DNA of 64,000 nucleotides from Hermatobates lingyangjiaoensis (Eukaryota > Arthropoda > Insecta > Hemiptera > Hermatobatidae): positions 12,735,001 through 12,799,000 of the forward strand of contig JAPFBL010000084.1 of NCBI GenBank assembly GCA_026182355.1, in the 5' to 3' direction. A model generated the notes under the pieces. It searched no databases. It was not told where the DNA came from and saw nothing but the letters and a program-made list of their open reading frames with translations. Shown piece by piece: positions 48,330 through 60,530 of this stretch (the stretch's first letter is position 1; the number at the start of each line of letters is the position of its first letter). Position numbers and translations under genes: made by a program.

Positions 48330-49485
48330 ACATATGATGTAAACTGAAGGATTTGAATAAACTGGTCATAAACCCAACTGAATCAAAACTAATCCATAAA
48401 CCAGAATTTGAATTATAAGGATAGACAAACATCTCTTGCCAAGTTTTCTTCTAGAGTTGCAGTTCCAAATAGCTCTGTTCTTATCAAAGTTTCATTCGTT
48501 CTCAGAATAACTAAAGCTTTATTGAATAGTCTTATTAGTATTTCAAACCTGGTTTATTTATTCTACATGAATTTCTTTTATGTTATGATCTTTGAATGTC
48601 TTCCATGCCTAAACTTATGAAATTATTTTTCAAAAACTATTTTCAACAAAAAAAAAAACAAACAAAGAACTAATAATTATAATTCTGCTAATTTAACAGA
48701 GATTTTTTTCATTTTGAAAGTTTTATCTTCTATTTTGCTACCTTTTTTAAGACTTGTGATTTTCGACCAACCTTTTTAATGCTCATGTCGAGAGGTTGGC
48801 ACTTAAATAAGCCATAGGGACTCTAAGTCATTGCCTTCCCACGATATTTTAATGTGGCAGAGAGTTTTTTTAAATCCGCTGTTTTATGCTTATCCCACCC
48901 ACCCAACCCTACTCTTGGTTTCCCTTAAAGAACTGTAGTCTGCTCACCAGTGAAGTTCCATGTTTTATTTCATATCCATTCTCTCAAATCCAGATTGCTG
49001 TTAGTTCCAGCTAAGAATTGTTCATTTATATGATAGAATAACTGTGTTTTAATACACACTTAAGAATATTCACACACATTCATCAATCAAAATGTTACAT
49101 TCCAAATAAATGTACCTAAGTAATATAATCTTTATTGATAACTAAATAAATAAATAAATTAGATTTGTAAAATGCTGATGTTATCTATTGTATGTACATA
49201 GGGTAGTCCAAATGTCTTCACTGCCAAAATTATCAGCACTTGAAGCCTAAATATCTCAGTGTTACAAAATACATGACCTAGATTACCTTTATTTACTGAA
49301 AGACCTATAGAACAGAATAAGAACACTGGGGCAATAATACAAGGAATAAAGTAATACACAGATGTGCTGGATTCAGAATATTCACTTTAAAAATATTTTT
49401 TCATAATAATAATATTAATTTTCAAATTTATTTTAATTTCGATTAAAAATAATAACTATTTTAAATGTTTTAATATTAATATAAT
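48330..49485. other. Unassigned sequence
   Basis: No gene recognised. Frames of 62-70 codons here have no known motif. Confidence 0.45.
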
Positions 49486-49489
49486 AATA

Positions 49490-49770
49490 TACCATATTGC
49501 TTTGTGCATGTTCCTCATAACGCAGCCGGTTTTGAAACACCTCTGATGCTAAGAGCAAACTAAATGTAATGCGCCGTATGTATGAACTGTATGTGAGAAC
49601 CATTTGTCTTACCAAAAGCATGTTTTTTTTAAACCTACATCAGTTTAAGAACGTTCAATAGGCAAGAGCAAACTGCCTTTATACTCAGTATCTACGCGCA
49701 GTTTGTAAAAACATGTATGCTACGAGTATTAACAATGGAGTTTCAAAACCATTGGGCATAGAGGTAATGG
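49490..49770. repeat. P9 terminal units, diverged inverted pair
   Basis: GCAGCCGGTTTTGAAACACC and TCTGATGCTAAGAGCAAACT on the left are mirrored on the right by AGAGCAAACTGCC and TTTCAAAACCATTGGGC. It is related to 38.8 and 62.5 kb. Confidence 0.4.
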
Positions 49771-49792
49771 AAAACGTACCAATGAAAATGGA

Positions 49793-51917
49793 TAATTACT
49801 TTACTATAAATAAAGTATAGTAGTCATGAAAAATTTGATCTCAAATTTTAACGAATTTACATGTTTTCAGGTTTCAAAAATCCTTTTTTGACGTTTTTCA
49901 ATGATGTGTGAGCGTATTCTACTATGCTTTCCAGGTTATGATGGATGGTTGGCTAACAAAGTATTGTAATCGAATTACATATTACACCCTTGAACAAATT
50001 GTAACGTCAAATACATAGTTTTTGGTGTGTTTAAGAACCCTATTACCTTAGGGTAATATTTGAAAAACGTACACATTCGTTTTTATTACAAACGGATACT
50101 AATTTTAAGTTATTTTCTCAATGAACTTGAAATTTGGATAATAGTACATCTATATATAGATGTATTATTTCAGGACTGTATAATGGATTACAACAATTGA
50201 ATGCAGGATTGTTTAATGTAATCGTTTGATCTACCACAGCGGGAACAATTACTATTAAAGGCTTTCCTCAAGGAGGCGTCCCGTCGCCACGGTTGTAGAG
50301 ATTATTTTTAGATGACCTACTAGATACATTAAATAGCCAACCTTATACGCAAGGATAGGTAGATGAAACTGTTATTGTAAGAATTTCACCGACACAGGTA
50401 CTACCTATGTGTTTATGCATTTGCTCTCTAGATTACTGAAATATTGACAAAGGATAAAAATCTAGGTATAACTCCTGTTAAAACGGTCTTTATACTTTTT
50501 CTCGATGAGAAAGAAGGTAAATGTCTAAATCGCTTTCATTAAAAATATTGTATTATCAAAGATATTGAAATTCTCTCGGAGTCGTCTTAGTTAAAATACT
50601 TAAGTGGAAAAGCCAGCAACAGTTAAAGTGAGTAACGTCACAAGCGGACAATTCTTGTTTAGAACGGGGGGTCTGTACCCCAAATCTACACTTGCATTAG
50701 TTTTATGCTACTCTAAGATAAATGAAAAAGTTACCCATGTTATCCTTATCAAAGTACGCAGACAGCGTTTCTGAATATGCAAAATGATTTCCTGCACTAC
50801 CTTCAGCTTGTATATTTTTTTATCGAGAAAAAATATTTCCAGATTATTGAGAATGTAACAAAATAGAATTTTTTTTCTGAGATAATATTTACAAAAATGT
50901 ATACAACCAAGCATTAATAATTTGGCCTAATGTTGCTAAATACACTGCCACTCATTGAATATCCTACAAGTACATCACAGTGATCACCAATAAACACCTT
51001 TATTATAAGTTTTCTGTTTTCAGGTAAAGGGCTCTTGTCTGGTATATTCAGTGGCCAAAAATTAATGGTATAGCGAGTAAAATAAGTTCAGTCTCAGGTG
51101 GAAATCTGGATACTATGGGAGTACAAGGTAATGATGCAGTGGACGGGTAAGAAAAGTTTAGAGTCAAACAAAACTACTACTACCTGAAGCCATTTGCATC
51201 ACATATCTCAGCTATCCACAGAATGTTGTCGAAGAATGGATGACAAGCAAAGCAGATACAACGTGGGTAAAAGATAAAAAATGGTAGTAGATAAAAAAAT
51301 CGGTCACTTCTAATTTGAAAAAGCTCATTTCAACTCAACATAAATTTTAATGAAAATTATAAATCTTGATATTAAATATTTAAACAGACACCATTTTTTT
51401 ATCTACCACTTAAGCACTATTCCATTACTTTATCATGCAAATAATGCAGAATCTTTTATGAAGTTAAAGATTTTCTCAAATCATAACTAAAACCAATAAA
51501 ACTGAGACATACTTTCCTAGAACAATTATGAAGTTCATCAAAGAACTTAAAATCTAAAACTGATTTTAAAAAGGACAAAATGAAGCACAATGGGAAAAAT
51601 AAACCAGCGGTGCAGACGAGGCAGATGATACCTGGTGTCACAGTTTAATAATACTAATAGCAATAATAATTAAATGTCAAATCTTTCTAAATCAATGATT
51701 TCAAGCTTGTTATTACTAATCAAATAAATATAGTCACATTAGAACTAATCAAGTCCAGCAACTGATCAACTATGATTCTCATAATATTTACTATAGAGTT
51801 TGGTATGCCTTCTTCACTATAGCCACATTAAAATAAAGTCAAACTTAACTGGTCATCAATGTGTTTATTATTACATTTATGTACTTGTACTAAAGTTGAG
51901 TAGGCCACACCAGATTT
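49793..51917 (+). mobile_element. TAR family LINE copy with degenerate RT and RNase H
   Basis: The 5' end is TTACTTTACTATAAATAAAG. The 3' end is AAAGTTGAGTAGGCCACACC plus AGATTTTT at 51917. A plus-strand frame at 50251-50390 reads TIKGFPQGGVPSPRL, a stop, then RLFLDDLLDTLNSQPYTQG. This is the 'GxPQGGVLSP' block of non-LTR reverse transcriptase followed by the segment before the active site. The YADD motif itself has decayed to VDE after a stop codon. At 51118-51144, GVQGNDAVD corresponds to the 'GxxGNExAD' block of RNase H. Length and order match the copy at 24.3-27.8 kb. It is inactive. Confidence 0.6.
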
Positions 51918-52520
51918 TTACTTGACTATAAGTATAGTATGGTGATAGTAAAAAAAATCTACTTCGAGATTTTGAAGGAATTACATGTTTTGAGGTTACC
52001 AAAGTCGTTTAATGAAGTTTTTTCAATGATGACTGTGTGTTGTGTGTGTGGGTGAGTGTGTATCCAAAAGTTTATATACACTCTACGTTCCAGAATTATT
52101 GATGGATCAAATTAATATTAGTTGTGAGTGACTTAATATACACTCTAAATAATCAAGATAACGATAAGCAAGGAAATGCAGACGCCATTGTTATTATAAG
52201 CAGAGGAATGCTTGCTACTGCAATTCAGTATATACAGATTGGTCTCCAAATTGTTTGTAGATAATACCATCTATGGAAGAATGAAACCATCTATGCCACC
52301 TCTTTCAGGAAGAAAGATAGGCAGACTCGAAGACTCTCCTTAAATTTATTAAACTAGAACTCTCAAAGATATGCAGTAATGTTAGAGTCTCTTTAGACGA
52401 AACACTAAACTGGAATAGTCATACGAAAGATATTTCCTAACGACACAAAAGCAATGTTAGGTTGTTCGAGATAATGTGATAAAGCATGATGTTTTAACCC
52501 CAAAACTATGTATAATTAAC
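51918..52520 (+). mobile_element. TAR family LINE copy, deleted, head-to-tail with the previous copy
   Basis: It starts ACTTGACTATAAGTATAGTA immediately after the 3' end of the preceding copy. After about 180 bp of 5' sequence it jumps to the reverse transcriptase. KQGNADAIVIISRG (from about 52169) is the YADD region, with ADA replacing ADD. LDETLNWNSHTKDI (52393-52434) matches the 'LGV.LD..L.W..H' block of LINE reverse transcriptases. Loss of the second aspartate and several stops make it inactive. The RNase H region and 3' end were not found. Confidence 0.6.
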
Positions 52521-55500
52521 ACTTTTTCAAATTGTACATGAACTTCACTAAGAAAATTTTCAAGATATCTCTTGTCTTCAAATTGGATGTCATTTGGATG
52601 TTACTGTGGTGCGAAAAAACACAAATTCATAATTCTTTTAGTTATAAATTGCTAACCAATCTACAGTACTATGCATAATACTATTACTATACAGTTATTC
52701 AATAGTAACTATAAATTATGGTAATTAAAAAAAATTTAATAAAAACTAAAAAGTAAATAATGCATATAATTTATTATATTTTACAAAATAGTGTCCGTAT
52801 TTGTGAATACTGCTTTTTTAATAATGTTGCCCATCTGTCTGAGGAGCTTCTTGATATCTTCAAGTCATTGTTTTTATTGAAAATTGATTCAGCTTGTTTA
52901 AAGCAAACTTTAGTCATTTTCCAGGATTTTAATTAATTTCTGGTTTTTATTACTGATTTAGACATTTTTAACACAACAAGATGCTCTAAAAAGCACAATG
53001 TCATCATGATCTAATCAGGTTCATCTTAGTAAACTTTATTATTTTTTAACCTACAAATAGTACCTGCACATCACTTGAATGATGTAAATATTTATCTTTT
53101 TAACCAGAACTAATGACGGAAAATTAAAAAAACCCTGAAGACATCCAAAATTTGGAACGATTTCTAATACAATCAAGCGACCATATGAAGCAAGCAAAAA
53201 TCCCTTCAGACAGAGAAATTTACTCAAAAGACAGGTATCAACAAAATATAGTCAATCATTTGATCAAATGTGTTTAAATGAGGGGCTGCTTTCAACTTAC
53301 ATAATTGTATTCACATATAACCCTGCATCTTATGATGAGAACTTCACTAAGGAATAAAGAAGCAACCTTCAATAATTTCTTAGAAATGTTATTTACTTAT
53401 TATGAAGTTTTATTAGCAAAATTAACAGAACTTACATATAAACTTTTAGACTGTAAGTAGACTTCTAAAAATTCTAAGTCATACTGAAATAATAATTTTG
53501 AGAATTTTAAACCTACAACTTGCCACAGAAATCATGCAAAATAAATCGAAATGAACATGATTAATACATTGATTGATTGTCTCATTGCAGTTTGAATGCT
53601 GCTACACTAAATTGATGGATATAATATATGGCAAAACTATTTTCCCAAACATTTAAATTAACAAATCTACTATGTTATAAAAAAAAGCAGAAAAAATTGT
53701 TTCATGATATATAAGGATATTATATCATTTTCAATGAAAATCAGTGAATTCATTGTATCTCTTTATGAAAGTTTAAAAGACACAATAACATTTCTTCAGA
53801 AAATGGTTTTCGTAAAAATGTTGGGGTGAACATTTGAAATAGATGTAAAAAGTTATAATGCAAACAGTATTTTTTTTTACCAATTAATTATTTAATAAGA
53901 AAATGTTTAACAACTTTTATTTTCTATTCTTTAAAATAATAACTATTTTATTGAATAATTTCAGAATTAACTATTAATCTTTTGGTTTGTAAATATACTC
54001 TTTGATCACAAAAGTTAGTAAAAGATTAAGAAGTTTTTTTTTTTAAATAATTGAAATATAACTTTCTAGGGCGGTTAAAATATGAAAACTTGCTTCGATC
54101 TCTAAGAGATAGGTATGATCAAATTAACACACATTTACATTATTATCATCCCAGTGAGTAAGAAAATGCGTAATTCGTAATAAACAATGGATTGAAAGGA
54201 AAGTATTAAGGAGTTTGTCATTTTCCTGGGGGATGTTAGAATTTTTGGTTGTGAGGGGCTATTTGGGAGTATGATTCAATTGCCTGCCACATTATTAGCA
54301 GTTCAGCACTTTCACTCAATTATACTTACTAATTTCAACATTCTTTCATGTGGTTAAATATTAACCCTTTTACTCAGAGATCAAAAAATACTTGAAACTC
54401 AAACAATGCTTTATCCGAACGAAATTCACTTTTCTAAAATGCACTATTAATTTGTAGAAGTTTTTTCTGAAAAATAGTTAATAAAAGAGACTATCAATTG
54501 ATAAGAAATAAGTTGATTATTAATACAGGATATCAATAACCACGTAAGAATTGATAATGTTTCTTTAGTAAAACAGCATATGGGGATTTGAGAAACCATT
54601 TCAGTTACTAATAAAGAAGTAGAATCTATGTATTACGTTGATTTTAGCCACAAGTTAAATTCTTTGCATATTTTATAGTTGAATAAAAACGTTACTAAAG
54701 TACCAACAAAAAATTTTTGTTCAACGATATGTTTAAACATCCGGACTGATTTGCTTTAATTGAGACTTAAGTATTAAAACAACCATTCCTATTAGATATC
54801 TAATACTTCAGAAAAGGTTTTAAGAAACAGTTCCTTGTAAAAACATCAATTTTAATAAAGCCTACTCTACAATATAACTGAAATTTTAACATATTTTACC
54901 ACCTTCTCATTGATTCAAACATTTCCAAACCAAATATTAATTTAATATCAGAACCTATACTTGTAAAATTAAGCAGTATATAAGGTTTTTTAAGATATTG
55001 TAAAAGCCAGTACCATCTAACCTATCTTATAACAACCACTGATAATTTTATACGATTAAAACTAGTTTCCTACATTTTACTCTAAATTTAAAAAAAATGA
55101 TTCCATAATTCTCTAAAAAAATGTCTACCTGAACTGAGATCACACTGTAACTATATTACCTTACTTAAACAAAACAAAAGTACAAGATAGAATGTGTTTA
55201 CATGTATCAAACACATGATAGTGTAAGTACCAACCACATGAACAAAAATTTATAATTATAACAGTTAATAGCTTTAAATTTAACGCTAAGAATAAAAAAT
55301 TCTCCAAGGTAAAATTTTTTAACTTAATACTTTATGCATGAAAAAGATATGAAAAAATATAATAAATTTAAATTGTGTTAAAAGTGAAAAATTACTAAAT
55401 TAGGCAATTCCCTTAGGGGGAGAAGCATGTGTTAGACATTTGTTTAACTGCTCAAGACATTTTGTTACGTTTTCTAGAAAAATAACATAATAGATTGCAA

Positions 55501-56880
55501 AGAAGTTATGAATTGCTGACATAACAAACGATTTCAATCTTTTCCCATGTTCAAATAAATTTAAATTTTTGTTTACTGTAATAATCAAATAAAATGTTAT
55601 CAACTTAGCATAAAACCAATCAATGATTAGAGTAAAAGGTATTACTTAATATTTTCAGAAAGTGATTGTATTATATAATTAATAATATTAATAAACACTT
55701 AATGTAAAAAAAATAGAAATATATAGTTAATGTATATTTTTTATTGAATAACTCATCCTGCGTAAGAGGTTATTCAATAAATTTTATATTACAGTAGCCT
55801 TTATTTCGAATGCAATATGACGTGAACAAACCAAGCTGGAGGGAAAACTATATTTAAAATGTATTTGTCACTTTTAATGCTTGGAAAAAAATTATTAATG
55901 CTTGAAATGCATGTTAAGCACACATACTTCATAAATCTCACGTTAGAATATGCGGTTCTTAATTTATCAAGTGTTTTTTTTAGATTTCCATTAGGATTTG
56001 GCTGGTATAAAAAAAGTTCAAGTATATAAGAGTTTTAAACTGTGACAAAAATACGATTATTAAAACATATTAACAAAATCATTTTCAATAATCATCACCC
56101 AGAGAAAAGGTGACGAGATGAGGTCAGGTTGGAAATAAGTTACAGTATTGCTAAACATTTCGTACTTAGATACTTAAAAAATGCGTTCATCCCACAAAAT
56201 TTAACCAAAACACTGATGCACCAATTAGTGGTAGAAATTTTTGAAATACTTGCAAACTGGTAATCACAGGCACGAATATCAGTGCCTATATCTAATTTGA
56301 TTGAGACATTTAATAATACTCATTCCTCCTTAGTGCAATATTTAATGTATTCATTGATGTTCTCCATTTACTGTACCAATAAATGGTTAGGCCTAGATTC
56401 AATTTTCTAACTGGTTACAAAACACTGAATTATACGAACATACTTTAGCACTTAAGACAAGTAGTTATTGTGTTTCAATCATTACATTCTTTTAAAGAAC
56501 AACTGTACTTAATGAAACTTTATTTCACAAAATACTATCTTGTCTTTCATCAATTGTCATTTTTAATACAGCTTGTATTCAAGATAATAATGACCTTTCA
56601 ACCTACTGAAGAAAACTGAACTACTTCATGTGCCAATATTAATGGCTATAATGAGGTAATGAATTAACACATCAATATATAAAAACTTAGTTAAAATATA
56701 AAAAGAGCTTAAATTTATTTAACTTATAATTCATTTATGACTTTTAGCATTAATACATGTTCATAGATCATTAATTAATATATAAGATATACATAGAACA
56801 TATATACAAACTACAGTCTGTAAGTGTGTGTTATCCACAGGTAACATACACACTATTAATATATTATATGTACATATATT
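52521..56880. other. Unassigned AT-rich sequence
   Basis: About 4.4 kb without a recognisable gene. At about 53260-53310 it resembles sequence next to the LINE fragment at 38.0 kb (GTTTAAATGAGGGGCTGCTT). A short imperfect hairpin (TATTGAATAACTC and its complement) sits at about 55743-55782. Confidence 0.45.
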
Positions 56881-56881
56881 T

Positions 56882-57056
56882 ATATATAACAAAATTTCAC
56901 ATAAACACGTAAAATAACAATCAATGATCAAAAATACCGTCAGAGTCGGGTTTTTGACTCTGACGAAGACGGCTTGTTACGGTTGTTAGATCTTAGTCTT
57001 TTTTTTCCCTTTTCATTTTGTGGTTTGATCATATTTATATATATATATATATATAT
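56882..57056. repeat. P1 terminal unit and (TA)n
   Basis: The left half TTTCACATAAACACGTAAAA is shortened, and the right half GACTCTGACGAAGACGGCTT is complete to TTGTGGTTTGATCA. A TA tract at about 57031-57056 follows. Confidence 0.6.
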
Positions 57057-57480
57057 AGTTTTCTATGGGTTGTCCGGGGAAAGGAATATGATTCGATGCG
57101 ATGTTGACCAATGGGAGTAGAGTTACAGGTCCAAGCGTAAGGTCCCAGTTGCCCGCTGCTCAGCAAAGAGCCTTTGCGTTCTGCCAATTGTCCGGGGAAA
57201 GGAATATGATTCGATGCGATGTTGACCAATGGGAGTAGAGTTACAGGTCCAAGCGTAAGGTCCCAGTTGCCCGCTGCTCAGCAAAGAGCCTTTGCGTTCT
57301 GCCAATTGTCCGGGGAAAGGAATATGATTCGATGCGATGTTGACCAATGGGAGTAGAGTTACAGGTCCAAGCGTAAATCCAAGCGTTGGCAGAACGCAAA
57401 GGCTCTTTGCTGAGCAGCGGGCAACTGGGACCTTACGCTTGGACCTGTAACTCTACTCCCATTGGTCAACATCGCATCGA
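57057..57480. repeat. P10 array: 118-bp units, 2.6 direct plus one inverted, between (TA)n tracts
   Basis: Direct units start at 57071, 57189 and 57307 with TGTCCGGGGAAAGGAATATG. The first two are identical over 118 bp by eye, and the third stops after 70 bp. An inverted copy (TTGGCAGAACGCAAAGGCTC to CATCGCATCGA) runs from about 57387 to 57480 and ends in a TA tract. A diverged single copy lies at 62150-62252. The array is GC-richer than its surroundings. Open frames across it simply repeat and are not genes. Confidence 0.9.
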
Positions 57481-57497
57481 ATATATATATATATATA
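57481..57497. repeat. (TA)n microsatellite
   Basis: Short TA tract bounding the 118-bp array. Confidence 0.9.
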
Positions 57498-58060
57498 CCA
57501 TATGAGAAATAAAAAAATAAAATTCTTATATGTAAAAAGTAAAAGCCAATCTACATAGATAAAGGAAAGGTTTTGTCTGTACATTGTTTTGAACTGACTC
57601 ATTTCAATTTTACTTTACGTTTCATACATAACAGACACCGAATCCACCCTTAGACAAATTACTGTCTGTCAGTTTGTCACTTTGTCCGCAAAAATTTGTC
57701 ACAAGTAAACTCAACAATCATAAGACTTGGCAAGCAAAGACTTTGACACTAAATTTGCGTATGTCTAACTTAAAATATATGCTCTGAATGGATTGACAAT
57801 TCAGTTTAGAAGCAAAGTTATGAACTATTAGGCTGTATTTTGCTAACTTCACAGACCGGTTTATTTTGAAAATGTACAGGTGTGACAAGTAGGTATTGTT
57901 ACTTAATTTTAATTTTATTTGCGTATATAAATATATTGCATATATATTTATATATATACCATATATATATATATATATATTATATATTAGCTTGTCAATA
58001 ATACCTTATTGACAAGGTATTTCCCAGAGTTCAAGATGTACTATCTATTCAAAATTAATG
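57498..58060. other. Unassigned sequence, TA-rich at 57930-57990
   Basis: No gene recognised. It includes imperfect TA tracts at 57925-57987 and a short palindrome around AATACCTTATTGACAAGGTATT (about 58000-58021). It probably contains decayed 5' parts of the Helitron that follows. Confidence 0.4.
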
Positions 58061-58061
58061 A

Positions 58062-58720
58062 CTTTATGAACGAGCAATTCTTAACCCTTACTATGAACAG
58101 ACAGGAAAAGTCAACAAACAAGGTCTGACGCTATTTCAAGCCGAGGAAAGAACTTACAAGTCAGTAAAGAGAGTTGAAAGAAGTTGTGATGAGGAAGCAG
58201 TTCATTATCCAACTGAATTTCTTGACCCCGTGACTGTTCCTGGACTGCTTGCTAAATAGTAAAAATTTAGTGTAGGAGCACCAATCATGCTGCGATTTAG
58301 TAGCAGTAACGAATTTCATGTTACAAAACGTAAGTACCCCAAAAATGTGCAACAGGACATTACACTGAGTTCGTTCTCTGCACAGATACGCCATAGAGTC
58401 AGACACATGACGGGGTGTACCACCGGGGAGTCTATGTTTATACCACGCATACCATTGATTCCGAGCCACTATCCGTTTCTATTAAAACGATTGCAATGTC
58501 CCGGCAGCCTCTGTTTCACAATGACAGTAACTAAATCGCAAGGGAGAACTCTATCTAGCACAGGAATTGAAGTGAGTGGGACAAAGTTTTTCTCCCATGG
58601 TCAAATGTAGTTTGCTTTCCCAAGAGTCAGAAGTTCCAATACTTTATTCTTCAATGAACCTGAAGGATAGACAGATAATGTGGTGTATACAAAAGCATTT
58701 GCTTAACACTTTACTAACAA
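58062..58720 (+). pseudogene. Helitron helicase, C-terminal remnant
   Basis: Rep-helicase proteins of Helitrons end in a PIF1-type helicase. Plus-strand frames here reproduce its last motifs in order. NERAILNPYYEQTGKVNK is at about 58066 and DEEAVHYPTEFLDPVTVPG at about 58188. After two stops come VGAPIML (58272-58292), then IPRIPLIP (about 58440), TVTKSQGRT (58524-58550) and FFSHGQ before a stop. The longest intact piece is 107 codons (58287-58610). The 'LRN.....CNGTR' stretch expected after VGAPIML is replaced by unrelated sequence. The N-terminal Rep domain and the Walker A region are not in the window. It is inactive as it stands. A host PIF1 helicase is less likely because a Helitron 3' terminus follows. 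Confidence 0.85.
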
Positions 58721-58786
58721 TATTTTCTACTATTCTATAATTTCTAATGATATTTTGGAATACCATGTATCATGGAATTTTTGATT

Positions 58787-58812
58787 CCGTCAAAGACGGG
58801 CACGTTTGCTAG
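58787..58812 (+). mobile_element. Helitron 3' terminus (hairpin plus CTAG)
   Basis: A perfect hairpin, CCGTC-AAA-GACGG (58787-58799), is followed by 9 bases and CTAG (58809-58812), then T. A short hairpin some 10 bases before a terminal CTAG or CTRR, with insertion between A and T, is the known signature of Helitron 3' ends. Sequence homologous to the TAR repeat starts right after it. Confidence 0.82.
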
Positions 58813-59880
58813 TGAAACAAAATTTCTGTTGCTTTCCATGGTATGGTGGATTTGTCTCACAAATACTCTCTAATCAATCTATATGTTTCACCCTTCAATA
58901 AAACTTAATATCAGATGTAATTTTTTTTGTGTTTATGTAAGTGGGTTACGTTTGGTAATATTGAAGTGTGAGGAATGGACTCTTTCCTCAAAACGGAGCT
59001 ATTATGTTGTTGACAAATATCCAGTTTTTTCACTATTCTAATAGCTCATATCTATTATTTTTAAAAATGTCAACCTTCCGGCAATAAAAGTTTTAAATTA
59101 TACTGCAAAGCTGGCTTGAATTTGATTTTAGTACGCAAAATGGCTAATTACTAATATATTTTTTTACAGTATACATTTACAGCAACCTTATAATAGAGAG
59201 AAGCATGAAGGAAAAAGATAATACTCGTTCATACTAAATTGAATTTTTTGATTTTTGACAAAAGGAAACAATAGTGAGTTTTCAAAAAAACATTGGCATG
59301 TAATAAAATTCCCAGTATAATATTTCTATGAAAGATCAAAAACGTAAAACATAAATCAAAATTGAAAACATTCTTTGAAAAATAACAAATGAAATTTCCT
59401 ATATCTTAAATTAAAAATTATCTTAAAACGACATTTTTTCTTAGCTGGTTTTAACGGGTTTTAGACAAAATAGCAATATTTTTAAGGTTTAATGGGAAAA
59501 TTTATCTGAAATATTCAAGGAAGAAGAAGGTCAGGTAAACTATGTAAGAGATCCACTGGCTATTGGAACAAAAGCCATGTTCTTCTGTAGGAGATTTATT
59601 TCGGAACACGAAATCTTCACTCTCACTTTTCAAAAATGTTATTACTGCTGTATTGATACTAATGATATTACATGCATCAGTGGTGTGATATACAAAATTA
59701 AGCTTATATATTGATAAGTCGATCAATCACTATCTGTACTACCTCCAGGAATGAAAAACAAATAAACATCTCCCATGTAGAAATTTATTATGCCTAATGG
59801 GACATTACATATTATATATCAAAGAAGTTTGATATTATGTTTATGTATAGTAAAGTCGACTGCAGGCCACACCACATTTT
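58813..59880 (+). repeat. TAR family copy, 3' part, interrupted by the Helitron
   Basis: Immediately after the Helitron end the sequence aligns with the minus-strand copy at 19.9-20.85 kb. Shared blocks include CATGGTATGGTGGATTTGTC, AAAACTTAATATCAGATGTA and GAAGTGTGAGGAATGGACTC. From 59230 it also aligns with 8.0-8.5 kb. It ends TAGTAAAGTCGACTGCAGGC plus CACACCACATTTTT (to about 59880), the TAR 3' terminus. The 5' part expected on the other side of the Helitron was not found. Confidence 0.65.
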
Positions 59881-60071
59881 TAAATTTTGTGACTTATTAA
59901 TATTGTGTCAATCAATGAAAGCTTTTTAGCAAAAATTATGTAAATCAACACTGAATTTCATTGTCTCTTTATCTTTTAATTCTCCAAAACTTTAATAAAG
60001 TTTATTTTACAAAGCTTAAACGAATCTCCCACCAAACAAAAAGAAAAAAAGCTGTTGAAAACATGTGATTC

Positions 60072-60105
60072 AATGTTATCACATGCTTTCACATGTGATA
60101 ACATT
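60072..60105. repeat. Perfect 14-bp hairpin
   Basis: AATGTTATCACATG (60072-60085) and its exact complement (60092-60105) are separated by six bases. Further partial copies of TGTTATCACAT follow at about 60117. No promoter or terminator role can be assigned. Confidence 0.85.
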
Positions 60106-60189
60106 TTCACTTTATATGTTATCACATATAATATATATATACTATTTTGTATTTAAAAAATAGTACCTTCAAATGAAACACTAAAGATT

Positions 60190-60530
60190 GAGAAACAGAA
60201 CTAGCTGAAAAAAAAGAGTGAATATCAAGTTAAAGAGATTCAGAAAATCTTCATTATAGAGCTGTCAGATAAGGCAAGAACTACATAGGAGCAACTAGGA
60301 AACTTCAAGGGCATTTCGAAAACTGATACACCTAGAGAAAAACCTTTCATCAAAACAATCAGGCGTGATTGATTGAACATTGCAGGTTACAAAACTAAAC
60401 TACCCCAGCGAGGCAGGATACCACAAGTTTTAGTATAAAAACCAGCACTAAGCCCAGTAAATATAAAAAGTAAAATGGTTAGATATTTAAAAAATGTATT
60501 AGATCCTTTAAGCTAAATAGAGATTTGTTT
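60190..60530 (+). pseudogene. Possible Tc1-like transposase scrap
   Basis: A broken plus-strand frame gives TIRRD, a stop, LNIAGYKTKLPQ and later VNIKSKMVRYLKNVLDPL. This faintly resembles the 'T.RR.L..AG......KP.L....R..RL.FA..H' region between the DNA-binding and catalytic domains of Tc1 transposases. No DDE motif and no terminal repeats were seen. The assignment is weak. Confidence 0.25.

Noticed and set aside
57035..57347. Overlapping 64- and 74-codon minus-strand frames sharing a repeated peptide
   Set aside because: They merely reflect the identical 118-bp tandem units, and the reading frame continues into a TA microsatellite.
58161..58469. 102-codon minus-strand frame
   Set aside because: It lies antisense to the Helitron helicase remnant, whose plus-strand motifs explain the sequence.
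60190..60530. Firm Tc1 transposase call
   Set aside because: Only scattered residues fit and no catalytic motif or inverted repeats were found, so it is kept as a low-confidence entry only.
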